From Rhodoblastus sp. (GTDB taxonomy: Bacteria; Pseudomonadota; Alphaproteobacteria; Rhizobiales; Beijerinckiaceae): 64,000 nt of DNA. The first letter of the stretch is position 1. Every line of letters begins with the position of its first letter. The translations under genes and the position numbers were made by a program. The DNA is taken from positions 62,001 to 126,000 of the forward strand of contig NZ_JAGRPM010000013.1 of the NCBI RefSeq assembly GCF_019449565.1. Reading direction: 5' to 3'. Under the pieces are notes generated by a model, which worked only from the letters and a program-made list of their open reading frames with translations, made no database searches and was not told the origin of the DNA. Positions 17,066 through 26,200 of this stretch are shown in pieces.

Positions 17066-17701
17066 TCAGGCCGCCAACAGACCCGCCTTGGTGGCGGGCA
17101 TGGGCGCGAATCCAGGCAGCGCTTCGATGCGGCGCAGCCAGGCGACGAGGTGGGCGTGCGGCGTCAGCGCAACGCCGCCTTCCGGCGCATGGGCGATATA
17201 GGAATAGAGCGCGACATCGGCGATGGTCGGCCGTTCATTGACGAGGAAAGTCCGTTTCGCCAGCAGGGCGTCGAGTGTCGTGAACAGGCGCTCCGCGACG
17301 GCCTTGGCGCGGGCATGATCGAAATCCATGCCGAAGACAGTGACGAGCCGCGCGCTGCAGGGGCCGTTGAACACAGGCCCCTGCGCGACCGAGAGCCAGC
17401 GCTGGACCTGGGCCGCGCCCTCGGCGTCGCGCGGCAGCCAAAGCCCGTCCGCGTCATATTTTGTCGCGAGATAGACAAGGATCGCGCAGGAATCCGCGAC
17501 GACCACGCCATCGTCCTCGATCACCGGAACGGTTCCGAAGGGGTTGAGCCGCAAGAAGGACTCGCTGCGCTGCTCGCCGCCGGCGAGGTCGACCTGATGA
17601 AAGTCGAAGGGCAGATCGAGCAGGCGCAGCATCAGTTTGGCGCGATGGGAATGGCCGGACAAGGGGAATCCGTACAGCAGAATTGGCTTTGACGGACGCA
17701 T
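17066..17701 (-). CDS. Glutathione S-transferase
   Basis: This 211-residue protein has an N-terminal thioredoxin-like GST domain (ILLYGFPLSGHSHRAKL, LNPFGTVPVIEDDG with the cis-Pro, VVADSCAILVYLA) and an all-helical C-terminal domain. Ser10 or nearby residues may activate glutathione, as in bacterial GSTs. It is divergent from a LysR regulator, the usual arrangement for a LysR-controlled gene, and it leads the two-gene unit with the PPOX-like protein. Substrate unknown. Confidence 0.88.
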   Translation of the reverse strand: MRPSKPILLYGFPLSGHSHRAKLMLRLLDLPFDFHQVDLAGGEQRSESFLRLNPFGTVPVIEDDGVVVADSCAILVYLATKYDADGLWLPRDAEGAAQVQRWLSVAQGPVFNGPCSARLVTVFGMDFDHARAKAVAERLFTTLDALLAKRTFLVNERPTIADVALYSYIAHAPEGGVALTPHAHLVAWLRRIEALPGFAPMPATKAGLLAA

Positions 17702-17761
17702 GTGGTTCTCCCGGGATCGTGTGGGCCGTTGCGGCCTTGCCAGATCAAACTAATCCTTTTC

Positions 17762-17783
17762 ATTTGCGCGTTAATAAGCAAAT
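17762..17783. promoter_or_regulatory. Candidate LysR-type operator
   Basis: ATTTGC-N10-GCAAAT lies in the 118-bp spacer between the divergent GST and LysR genes. It contains a T-N11-A core, the general LysR recognition pattern. It lies 37 bp upstream of the regulator start, so it could serve both promoters. Confidence 0.5.
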
Positions 17784-17819
17784 TTCTCATCAGACTATTG
17801 CGTAAATCGGAACAATCAC

Positions 17820-18710
17820 ATGGACCGGCTGGACTCCTTGTCGATCTTCGTCGCCGTCGCCGAACGCGGCGGCTTCATTGCGGCGGCGCGGAAATCGGGG
17901 CGCTCCCCGGCCGCCGTCAGCAGGGCCGTGGCGGCGCTGGAGGAGCGCTTTGGCCAGCGCCTGTTCAATCGCACCACCCGGGCCTTGTCTCTGACCGAAG
18001 CGGGCGAAAAACTGCTGGAGCGCGGGCGGCGGCTGCTGGCGGATTTTGATGACATGTCAGATGCGCTGCAGGGCGGCGACGCGCCGCGGGGCGTCCTCAC
18101 GCTCACCGCGCCGGTCATGTTCGGGCGGTTACACATCATGCCGATCGTGCGCGATTTCCTCCACGAGCATCCGGGCATTGACGTCAACCTGCAGCTATTC
18201 GACCGCGTCGTGTCGCTGGTGGAGGACGGGATCGATCTTGGCCTCCGCATCGGCAAGCTGCCGGATTCCTCGCTGATCGCCGTCCGGGTGGGCGCTGTGC
18301 GCCGGGTATTGGTGGCCTCGCCCGATTATCTGGCGCGGGCGGGCGTTCCCGCCGACCCCGCCGGTCTGGCGGATCACGCCTTCATCGCGGTTTTGGGCGC
18401 GGCGGCGCCGAGCCATTGGAGCCTTGGGGCGGAAGAGGATAAGACGATCCGCTTTCGTCCGCGCCTGACCGTCAATTCCATCGATGCGGCGCTCGACGCA
18501 GCCACGGCCGGGCTGGGAATCGTGCGGCTTTTTTCCTATCAGGTCGCCGATTCCGTCGCGCAGGGGCGGCTGGTCCGCATATTGCAAGATTTCGAACCGC
18601 CCGCCGCGCCGATTCATCTGGTGCGGCCGCCAGGCCGCGCGCCGCGCAAGGTCGTGCTGTTCATCGAAATGGCGGCCAATGCGCTGCGAGCAAAATTTGG
18701 CGCCGTTTAA
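17820..18710 (+). CDS. LysR family transcriptional regulator
   Basis: This 296-residue protein has an N-terminal winged helix-turn-helix (MDRLDSLSIFVAVAERGGF... with SPAAVSRAVAALEERFGQRLF) and a C-terminal periplasmic-binding-like domain that binds a co-inducer. It is most like the large group of LysR regulators that control neighbouring oxidoreductase or GST genes. It is divergent from the GST-PPOX pair and probably regulates it. The inducer is unknown. Confidence 0.9.
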   Translation: MDRLDSLSIFVAVAERGGFIAAARKSGRSPAAVSRAVAALEERFGQRLFNRTTRALSLTEAGEKLLERGRRLLADFDDMSDALQGGDAPRGVLTLTAPVMFGRLHIMPIVRDFLHEHPGIDVNLQLFDRVVSLVEDGIDLGLRIGKLPDSSLIAVRVGAVRRVLVASPDYLARAGVPADPAGLADHAFIAVLGAAAPSHWSLGAEEDKTIRFRPRLTVNSIDAALDAATAGLGIVRLFSYQVADSVAQGRLVRILQDFEPPAAPIHLVRPPGRAPRKVVLFIEMAANALRAKFGAV

Positions 18711-18711
18711 G

Positions 18712-18748
18712 GCCGGAAAGCAAAAAATAGCTTTTTTGACCGGGAAAA
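18712..18748 (+). terminator. Possible terminator after the lysR gene
   Basis: Nested CCGG...CCGG and AAAGC...GCTTT arms with a run of six T begin 3 bp after the lysR stop. The stem is short and A/T-rich inside, so its strength is uncertain. Confidence 0.4.
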
Positions 18749-18757
18749 AACGCAGTT

Positions 18758-18770
18758 TCGACTTAGTCGA
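18758..18770. repeat. 13-bp perfect palindrome TCGACT-T-AGTCGA
   Basis: Six-bp arms around one base, 54 bp upstream of the SGNH hydrolase start. It could be an operator; nothing more can be said. Confidence 0.4.
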
Positions 18771-18823
18771 GAGGCTCGGTTGACCGCGAGCGGGGGCATA
18801 GGCAAAGTCATCCGCTTGGAGAG

Positions 18824-19621
18824 ATGTTCGGGATGCGCAAGCCGTTTGTCGTACTTGCCGCTTCGCTGAGCCTGGGGCTGGCGCTGCCGCTGGTCTTTCC
18901 CGGCAAGAATTCCGCGCGCCGGTTTCAGGTCGCGAGCGAGGACATCTGCCGCGGCGCCGCCAGCGTGCCGCTGAAAATTGGCGCTTTTCCGAATTTTTCC
19001 AAAGCGATCCGCGAAGAGGGCAGGGTGCGGATCGTCGCCATCGGCTCGTCCTCGACAGAAGGCGTGGGGGCCAGTTCGCCGGCCGCGAATTACCCCTCGC
19101 AACTGCGCGACATGCTTGAAAAGGCGCTGCCGTCGGAATCGGTCGAGGTCGTCAATCTCGGCATTGGCGGCGAGAAGGCCGCGCAGACCGTCGAACGTAT
19201 GCGGGGCGAAGTTCCGCGTCTCGGCCCGGATCTTGTGGTCTGGCAGGTCGGCACCAATGATGGGGTTTCGGGCGTCCCGCCGCGCCAATATGAGGCGACG
19301 CTGCGCGCGGCGCTGCGCTTCCTGAAACACAGCGAAGCCGATGTGCTGCTGGTTGGCATGCAGTGGTCGCGCAAGCTCGCGGCCAATCCCAATTATGGCG
19401 CAATCCGTGAGGTCACCGCGCGGATCGCGCGCGAGGAAGGCGTCACGCTTGTTTCCCGCTATGAGGCGATGCGGCAATTGGGTGAGGCCACCGGGCGCGA
19501 GGATTTCATCGGGCCGGACAATCTGCATATGAATGATCGCGGTTATCGCTGCCTCGCCGAGCAGATCGCTGCGACCCTCTCCCATTCCTTCGATCAGAGG
19601 ACGGCGGGCGGCAAGCTCTGA
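18824..19621 (+). CDS. SGNH/GDSL hydrolase-type exported esterase
   Basis: This 265-residue protein has a hydrophobic N-terminus (residues ~8-26) and the SGNH blocks: GSSSTEG (catalytic Ser, about residue 74), GIGGE (oxyanion Gly), GTND (oxyanion Asn) and DNLHMND near the C-terminus (catalytic Asp/His). The family hydrolyses esters of lipids or acylated polysaccharides, often acting in the periplasm. The position after LysR and next to the convergent molybdenum-related set gives no clear pathway. The substrate is unknown. Confidence 0.85.
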   Translation: MFGMRKPFVVLAASLSLGLALPLVFPGKNSARRFQVASEDICRGAASVPLKIGAFPNFSKAIREEGRVRIVAIGSSSTEGVGASSPAANYPSQLRDMLEKALPSESVEVVNLGIGGEKAAQTVERMRGEVPRLGPDLVVWQVGTNDGVSGVPPRQYEATLRAALRFLKHSEADVLLVGMQWSRKLAANPNYGAIREVTARIAREEGVTLVSRYEAMRQLGEATGREDFIGPDNLHMNDRGYRCLAEQIAATLSHSFDQRTAGGKL

Positions 19622-19634
19622 GCTTGGGCTGGCT

Positions 19635-20138
19635 TCAGGCTTTAGGCGCGACGGCGGCCCACCATTCGAGCGCGGCGTCCAGCGTGCAGGACAGGGTTTC
19701 GCCAAGATCGCCCGCGAAAGCGCGCCAGCCCGGCTCACGCATGGCGCCGACGCCGATCAGGGTGGGAACGCCGAGGCTCGCCGCCTCGCCGATTTCCGCG
19801 ATCAGGCCGCCGCCCTCGATTTCGACGCGCCCAAAACGGGCGAGCAGCAGCAGGTCGGGCGGCGAGGCGAGGCTTTGCGCCAACAGTCCGGCGGCCTCGG
19901 CGAGCGCGGCGGTGTCGAGCCGGCAGCCTTCCGCGCAGGCGCCGAGATCCTGCGTGATATTGATGCGCTGGCCGCTGCCAAGTTCCGTCACGAAGATCGA
20001 ATCCCCGCACGGCTCCTGAAGCAATCCGCCGACGCGAAAGCCCTGCGCGGCGACGATCTCGCGCAAGGAGGCGAAAAGCGGATCCACCGATTCGCCTTCG
20101 CGGTAGATCATGGCCGCCAGCGCGGCGCGCGTGCTCAT
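19635..20138 (-). CDS. DUF2478-like protein, possible NTP-binding partner in molybdenum metabolism
   Basis: This 167-residue soluble protein matches my memory of DUF2478, a family often seen beside molybdate or molybdenum-cofactor genes. Visible traits are an N-terminal AALAAMIYREGE, a middle segment with two close Cys (DLGACAEGCRLD) and a DLLLLARFGRVE strand resembling a Walker B-like region; a clear Walker A is missing. The start at 20138 is chosen because its ATG overlaps the tusA-like stop. Linkage to mobA and a TusA-like sulfur carrier suggests a job in Mo-cofactor supply, which is inference. Confidence 0.65.
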   Translation of the reverse strand: MSTRAALAAMIYREGESVDPLFASLREIVAAQGFRVGGLLQEPCGDSIFVTELGSGQRINITQDLGACAEGCRLDTAALAEAAGLLAQSLASPPDLLLLARFGRVEIEGGGLIAEIGEAASLGVPTLIGVGAMREPGWRAFAGDLGETLSCTLDAALEWWAAVAPKA

Positions 20139-20359
20139 GCGCCGGCCTTCCGAATGACGAAGACCAGCGCGCCGTCCGCCTTGATCTGGCTTTCGAGAAG
20201 GTCGCCGGTTTCGCGCAGCAGATTGGGCAGGTCGATCGCGCTCAAAGGATCGGTGCAGGCGACCTCGACCGTTTCGCCAGGGGCAAGGGCGGTGAGATAG
20301 CGGCGCGTCTTCAGAACGGGCAGGGGGCATTTCAATCCCCGCAAATCGAGCGTCTTCAA
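20135..20359 (-). CDS. TusA/SirA-family sulfur carrier protein
   Basis: This 74-residue protein carries the family signature CPLP with Cys11 (LKCPLPVLKTRR). TusA proteins accept persulfide sulfur from cysteine desulfurases and pass it on to tRNA thiolation, molybdenum cofactor or sulfur-oxidation pathways. The gene overlaps mobA upstream and the DUF2478-like gene downstream by 4 bp each, so delivery of sulfur for Mo-cofactor enzymes is the most natural reading. A direct role is not shown by sequence. Confidence 0.88.
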   Translation of the reverse strand: MKTLDLRGLKCPLPVLKTRRYLTALAPGETVEVACTDPLSAIDLPNLLRETGDLLESQIKADGALVFVIRKAGA

Positions 20360-20997
20360 GGGGCTTGCCTCAACATCTCCTCGGCGCGGGCGAGATCTTC
20401 CGGCGTGTTCACGTTAAAGAAGGGATCGCGCCCGGTCGCCGGCCATTCGACGACCGTCATATCATAATCGCGCTGGAACTGGCCCACGCCGCGCATGTCT
20501 TTTTCGAGCAAGGCGCGGCGCAAATCGTCGCGCAAGCTGAGCGGCCAAAGCGCGACCACCGGATGGACGCGCCCGCCGGAGGCCGCGCAGGCAAGGCCGG
20601 AACGCGTTTTTTTCCACGCGGCTTCGAGCAGCCGGGAGGCGAGATCGTCCGGGAGGAAGGGGCAGTCGCAGGGCAGGGTGAGCAGGAATTCGACGCCCGG
20701 CGCATGAGCGGCGGCGAAATCGAGGCCGCCGAGAACGCCCGCGAGCGGACCGAGCCGTCCGGGCGCGGCGTCCGGCGCGATGGGGAGGTTCAAATCCACG
20801 AAAGGCGCGAGGGTTTCGGCGTCGGGCTCATGGAGATTGAGCGCGACCGCGCCGCATTGCGCCCGCGCGACATCGGCGACGCGGTCGATCAGCCGCCGGC
20901 CGCCCAGCGGCAGCAGCGGCTTGGCGCGGCCCTCCATGCGGCGGCCGAGGCCTCCGGCGAGGATCAGGGCGAGAAGTTTTCCGTGTGGCTCTGTCAT
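20356..20997 (-). CDS. mobA: Molybdenum cofactor guanylyltransferase MobA
   Basis: This 213-residue protein has the nucleotidyltransferase signature LAGGLGRRMEGRAKPLLPLGG at the N-terminus (written in part) and the later PCDCPFLP metal-binding segment. MobA transfers GMP from GTP to molybdopterin to form the MGD or bis-MGD cofactor used by DMSO-reductase family enzymes such as formate dehydrogenase and nitrate reductase. It heads a three-gene, fully overlapping operon and is divergent from the methionine regulator. Length and motifs are normal for MobA. Confidence 0.9.
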   Translation of the reverse strand: MTEPHGKLLALILAGGLGRRMEGRAKPLLPLGGRRLIDRVADVARAQCGAVALNLHEPDAETLAPFVDLNLPIAPDAAPGRLGPLAGVLGGLDFAAAHAPGVEFLLTLPCDCPFLPDDLASRLLEAAWKKTRSGLACAASGGRVHPVVALWPLSLRDDLRRALLEKDMRGVGQFQRDYDMTVVEWPATGRDPFFNVNTPEDLARAEEMLRQAP

Positions 20998-21036
20998 AGC
21001 TTCGGTTTCGTGAGGTTGCTTTGGGCCTCGATGACG

Positions 21037-21056
21037 TATAAAGATATGTTTATATC
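21037..21056. promoter_or_regulatory. Palindromic operator upstream of the ArsR/metF/metH genes
   Basis: TATAAA-N6-TTTATA overlaps GATAT-N4-ATATC, ending 14 bp before the regulator start. AT-rich GATAT/ATATC palindromes are typical of ArsR-type regulators of methionine genes (SahR in proteobacteria). It lies in the 73-bp spacer shared with divergent mobA. Confidence 0.6.
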
Positions 21057-21070
21057 CTTCTGGACCATAA

Positions 21071-22069
21071 ATGACCGATCAGCCCGCAACCCTGCACGAC
21101 GCTTTGGCCAGCCTCGCCGCCATCGGCGAGGAATCGCGCCTGCGCCTCTATGTGCTTTTAGCGGAAGCCGAGCTTGCGGTCAGCGAATTGGTGACGATTT
21201 TGGGCCAATCGCAGCCGCGCGTGTCGCGGCACCTCAAACTCCTGCTGGAGGCTGGCCTCGTCGAGCGGCGCCGCGAGGGCGCCTGGGCTTTCTTCCTTGC
21301 GCCGGAAAAGGGCGCTTCCGCCGCGCTGGCGCGGGCGATTCTGGCGCGGCTGGACCTCAATGACAAGGTGCTTGCGGCGGATCGCGCGCGTCTGGCCGAA
21401 GTACGCGCGGCCCGCGCCGCGCAGGCGCAGAAATATTTCGCCGAGCACGCGCCGGTCTGGGACGAGACCCGCCGCCTGCACGCGCCCGAAGCCGAGGTCG
21501 AGGCCGCGATTCTTGCGGCGGCTCTGGAAGGCGCCCCGCGCTGGCGGCGGCTGCTCGACATCGGCTGCGGGGCGGGGCGCATGCTGGAGCTGCTGGCGCC
21601 GCAGGCCGAGAGCGCGCTCGGCGTCGATCTGTCCGCCGCAATGCTCGGCGTGGCGCGGGCGCGCGTCGAACAGGCCGGGTTGCGCAATGTGCAATTGCGG
21701 CAGGGCGACATTTACGCGCTGCCCGTGGAGCCGGGGTCCGTCGATCTCGCCGTCGTGCATCAGGTCCTGCACTATCTCGACAATCCCGCCCGCGCGCTGC
21801 GCGAGGCCGCCCGCGCTCTGGCGCCGGGCGGACGGCTGATCGTGGTCGATTTCGCGCCGCATCACTGCGAGATGCTGCGCGAAAAACACCAGCACCGTCG
21901 TTTGGGTTTCGCGGCGGAAGAGGTCGCGGATCATTTGCGCCAGGCGGGGCTGGAGCCCTTGTCGCATCGCGACCTCGCGCCGGGCGATTCCGCCGGCGAC
22001 GACAAGCTCACCGTTTCCCTCTGGCTGGCGCGCGATCCGCGCCAAGCGATTCATCAAGCCGACCAGTGA
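21071..22069 (+). CDS. ArsR-type regulator fused to a SAM-dependent methyltransferase domain (SahR-like)
   Basis: This 332-residue protein has an ArsR winged helix at residues ~10-85 (SELVTILGQSQPRVSRHLKLLLEAGLVERRREG) and a class I methyltransferase fold at ~130-300 (LLDIGCGAGRMLELLAP; DLAVVHQVLHYLDNP). It lies 7 bp before metF and upstream of metH. SahR regulators sense S-adenosylhomocysteine and repress SAM-cycle genes; I infer that the methyltransferase-like domain is the ligand sensor. Whether it still methylates anything is unknown. The metal-binding Cys of arsenic-responsive ArsR proteins are absent, so metalloregulation is unlikely. Confidence 0.85.
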   Translation: MTDQPATLHDALASLAAIGEESRLRLYVLLAEAELAVSELVTILGQSQPRVSRHLKLLLEAGLVERRREGAWAFFLAPEKGASAALARAILARLDLNDKVLAADRARLAEVRAARAAQAQKYFAEHAPVWDETRRLHAPEAEVEAAILAAALEGAPRWRRLLDIGCGAGRMLELLAPQAESALGVDLSAAMLGVARARVEQAGLRNVQLRQGDIYALPVEPGSVDLAVVHQVLHYLDNPARALREAARALAPGGRLIVVDFAPHHCEMLREKHQHRRLGFAAEEVADHLRQAGLEPLSHRDLAPGDSAGDDKLTVSLWLARDPRQAIHQADQ

Positions 22070-22076
22070 GAGTTTC

Positions 22077-22991
22077 ATGATGCAGGAGCAGAGGCTCAGC
22101 CGCCGCAATCACCGGCCGATCGACGTGTCGTTCGAATTCTTCCCGCCGAAGTCGCCGGAAATGGAGACGGCCCTGTGGGAGGCGATCTCGCGCCTCGCGC
22201 CGCTCGGTCCAAAATTCGTCTCCGTGACCTATGGCGCCGGCGGCTCCACCCGCGAGCGCACCCATTCCACCGTCGCGCGGATCCTGCGCGAAACCGACAT
22301 CAAACCGGCGGCCCATCTCACCTGCGTCGGCGCGACGCGGGCGGAAGTGGACGAGGTCGCCCGCGCCTATTGGGACGTGGGCGTGCGCCATATCGTCGCC
22401 CTGCGCGGCGACCCGCAGGGCGGGCTCGGCGGCGACTATGCGTCCACGCCCGGCGGCTACGCCCATTCGACCGATCTCGTGGCTGGCCTGCGGGCCATCG
22501 GGGATTTCGAAATCTCGGTCTCGGCCTATCCGGAAAAACATCCCGAGAGCGCGAGCTTCGAGCAGGACATCGACGTGCTGAAGCGCAAGATTGACGCCGG
22601 CGCGACCCGCGCGATCACGCAATTCTTCTTCGACAATGACCTCTATTTCCGCTTCCTTGACCGCGTGCGCGCGGCGGGGATCACGATTCCGATCGTGCCG
22701 GGCGTGACGGCGGTGCAGAATTTCAAGCAGACGGCCAATTTCGCCAAGCGCGCGGGGGCGAGCGTGCCGGACTGGCTGGGCGAGCGCTTCGAGGGGCTCG
22801 ACAATGATTTGCCGACCCGCCGCCTGATCGCGGCGGCGGTGGCGGCGGAACAGGTGTTCGACCTGCTGGACCGCGGCGTCGAGCAGTTCCATTTCTATAC
22901 GATGAACCGCGCCGACCTCGTCTATGCGGTTTGTCATTTGCTCGGCGTGCGCGCGGCGCCGGCGAAAGCGGAGACAGTAGCGACGATCTAG
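22077..22991 (+). CDS. metF: Methylenetetrahydrofolate reductase
   Basis: This 304-residue TIM-barrel flavoenzyme shows the N-terminal SFEFFPPK (catalytic Glu), VTYGAGGSTRERT, and later LRGDPQ and EKHPE motifs, with a C-terminal FHFYTMNRADL. It reduces 5,10-methylene-THF to 5-methyl-THF, the methyl donor for MetH encoded next. Size and motifs match bacterial MetF. It is followed by a palindromic repeat cluster before metH, which probably lies in the same transcript. Confidence 0.95.
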   Translation: MMQEQRLSRRNHRPIDVSFEFFPPKSPEMETALWEAISRLAPLGPKFVSVTYGAGGSTRERTHSTVARILRETDIKPAAHLTCVGATRAEVDEVARAYWDVGVRHIVALRGDPQGGLGGDYASTPGGYAHSTDLVAGLRAIGDFEISVSAYPEKHPESASFEQDIDVLKRKIDAGATRAITQFFFDNDLYFRFLDRVRAAGITIPIVPGVTAVQNFKQTANFAKRAGASVPDWLGERFEGLDNDLPTRRLIAAAVAAEQVFDLLDRGVEQFHFYTMNRADLVYAVCHLLGVRAAPAKAETVATI

Positions 22992-23000
22992 CTGCGACCC

Positions 23001-23168
23001 CTTCTCCCCCCAGGCCGTTCGTCCGGACGGCCGTCCTTGCGGACGGACTATGGCGGGAGAAGGTGGTCCGAAGGACCGGATGAGGGGGCGTCAGCAGCAA
23101 GGAACGGACCTCTCATCCGTCTCGCCGCCTTATGGCGACGATCCACCTTCTCCCGCAAGGGGAGAAGG
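23001..23168. repeat. RIME-like palindromic repeat, copy 1 (metF-metH)
   Basis: Two hairpin modules carry CTTCTCCC/GGGAGAAGG arms (23001-23090 and 23113-23168), each with a GGATGAGGG or CATCCGTCTCGCC shoulder. The first module has an enlarged tip that itself contains GTCCGGAC and CCGTCC/GGACGG palindromes. The same family recurs at 46991-47121 and 60293-60347. It resembles rhizobial intergenic mosaic elements. Confidence 0.85.
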
Positions 23169-23213
23169 AAAAGCGCGCCGGAAACTTGCGTCGGTATTCA
23201 AGAGGATGGACAG

Positions 23214-26200
23214 ATGACCACGAAAAATCGCTTCGGCGGCAAGACGGCGCTTCAAGCCTTGACGGAAGCGGCGCGCGAAAAAATTCTCGTGCTCGACGGC
23301 GCCATGGGCACGATGATCCAGCAGCGCAAATTTTCCGAAGCCGATTTTCGCGGCGACCGTTTCGCTGACTGGCCCCGCGACCTGCGCGGCAATAATGATC
23401 TGCTGATCCTGACCCAGCCCGACGCCATCCGCGCCATCCATCTCGCCTATTTTCAGGCGGGCGCGGATATTGTCGAGACCAACACCTTCTCCTGCACCAC
23501 CATCGCCCAGGCCGATTACGGCATGGAATCCCTGGCGCGCGAGCTGAATGTCGAAGGCGCGCGGCTGGCGGTCGAGGCGGCGATCGAGGCCGAGAAGCGC
23601 GACGGCAAGACGCGCTTCGTCGCGGGCGCGCTGGGGCCCACCAACCGCACCGCCTCGATCTCGCCGGACGTGTCCAATCCGGGCTTTCGCGCCGTGACCT
23701 TCGACGAGCTGCGGGTGGCTTACAAGGAAGCGGCGAGCGGGCTGATCGAGGGCGGCGCCGATATTCTTCTGCTCGAAACCATCTTCGACACGCTCAACGC
23801 CAAGGCGGCTCTGTTCGGCATCGACGAGGCCTTCGAGGAGACGGGCGTCATGCTGCCGGTTATGATCTCCGGCACCATCACCGACCTTTCCGGCCGCACG
23901 CTCTCGGGTCAGACCCCGGCCGCATTTTGGCATTCCCTGCGTCACGCCAAACCCTTTTCCATCGGCCTCAATTGCGCGCTCGGCGCGCGTGAAATGCGCG
24001 CCCATATCGCCGAGCTGTCGCGTATCGCGGACACTTTCGTCTGCGCATATCCCAACGCCGGCCTGCCCAATGAATTCGGCCTCTATGACGAGAGCCCGGA
24101 GGCCATGGCCGAACTCGTCGGCGAATTCGCGGACAGCGGGCTGGTCAATGTCGTTGGCGGCTGCTGCGGCACCACGCCGGCGCATATTCACGCCATTGCG
24201 AAGAGAGTTTCGGGCGTGACACCCCGCGCGGTCCCGGTCATCGAGCCGCTGCTGCGGCTTTCCGGCCTTGAGCCCTTCACGCTGACGCCGGACCTCAATT
24301 TCGTGAATATCGGCGAGCGCGCCAATGTCACCGGCTCGGCGAAATTCCGCAAACTCATTCAGGCCGGCGATTACGCCGCCGCGCTCGACATTGCGCGCGA
24401 TCAGGTCGCCAATGGCGCGCAGATCATCGACGTCAATATGGACGAAGGCCTGCTGGATTCGCAGAAGGTCATGGTCGAGTTCCTCAATCTCGTCGCCGCC
24501 GAGCCGGATATCGCGCGCGTTCCAGTGATGGTCGATTCCTCGAAATTCGAGGTGATCGAAGCTGGCCTGAAATGCCTGCAAGGCAAGGCTGCGGTGAATT
24601 CGATCTCGATGAAGGAAGGCGAGGAAAAATTCATCGAACAGGCCAGGATCGTGCGCCGCCACGGCGCGGCGGCGGTGATCATGGCCTTCGATGAAAAAGG
24701 GCAGGCAGACACTTTTCAACGCAAGATCGAAATCTGCACGCGGGCTTACAAGATCCTGACCGAGAAGGTCGGCTTCCCGCCCGAGGACATCATCTTCGAT
24801 CCCAATGTCTTCGCCGTCGCCACCGGCATCGAGGAGCACAATCATTACGGCGTCGATTTCATCGAGGCCGCGCGCGAAATTCGCGAAAAACTGCCGCACG
24901 CCCATGTCTCCGGCGGCGTGAGCAATCTCTCCTTCTCGTTCCGCGGCAATGAGCCGGTGCGCGAGGCGATGCACAGCGTGTTCCTCTATCACGCCATTGC
25001 CGTCGGCATGGACATGGGCATCGTCAATGCCGGCCAGCTCGCGGTCTATGAGAAGATCGACCCGGAATTGCGCGAGGCCTGCGAGGATGTGGTGCTCGAC
25101 CGGCGCCCCGACGCCACGGAGCGCCTGCTGACGCTCGCCGAGCAATATCGCGGCAAGGCGGGAGAGATTCGCGAGAAGGACGCGGCCTGGCGCGAGGCGA
25201 GCGTCGAGGCGCGGCTCGAATATGCGCTCGTCAATGGCGTGACGGATTTCATCGACGCTGACGTCGAGGAGGCGCGCAGCCGTTCGACGCGCGCGCTCGA
25301 CGTCATCGAAGGCCCGCTGATGGCCGGCATGAACAAGGTCGGCGACCTGTTCGGCGCAGGCAAAATGTTCCTGCCGCAGGTGGTGAAATCGGCGCGCGTG
25401 ATGAAGGCGGCGGTCGCCTATCTGCTGCCTTTTATCGAGGCCGGCAAGGCCGAGGGCGACGAGCGCAAGAACGCCGGAAAGATCCTGCTCGCCACGGTCA
25501 AGGGCGACGTTCACGACATTGGCAAGAATATCGTCGGCGTCGTGCTCGCCTGCAATAATTTCGAGATCGTCGATCTCGGCGTGATGGTCCCGGCGCAGCG
25601 CATTCTCGACGAGGCGAAGAAACAGAAGGTCGATATCATCGGCCTCTCCGGCCTCATCACGCCTTCGCTCGACGAGATGGCTTTTCTCGCCTCCGAAATG
25701 CAGCGCGAGGGTTTTGACGTTCCGCTGCTGATCGGTGGCGCTACCACCAGCCGCGTCCATACGGCGGTGAAGATCGCGCCCAATTATGTGAAGGGCCAGG
25801 CGGTCTATGTCACGGACGCCAGCCGCGCAGTCGGCGTGGCGCAATCGGTGCTCGGGGCGGACAAGGACAAATACAAGCAGGATTTGCGCGCCGAATACCA
25901 GCGCGTCGCCGAAGCCCACGCCAAGGCCGAAAGCGAGAAGCGCCGCGTGCCTTTGTCCCGCGCGCGCGCCAACGCGTTCAAGATCGACTGGGAAGCCTAC
26001 GCGCCGCCCAAGCCGAGCTTCACCGGCATTCGCATCCTCTCCTCGCTCGATGTGGCGGAGCTGATCCCCTATATCGACTGGACGCCCTTTTTCCAGACCT
26101 GGGAATTGAAGGGCCGTTTCCCAAAAATTCTCGAAGACGAGAAGCAGGGCGAGGTCGCGCGGCAGTTGTTCGAAGACGCGCAGAAAATGCTCAAGCGCAT

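Noticed and set aside
20998-21070. SAM or cobalamin riboswitch before the methionine genes
   Set aside because: The spacer is only 73 bp and is filled by the palindrome; the metF-metH gap is filled by the repeat. No riboswitch core was seen.
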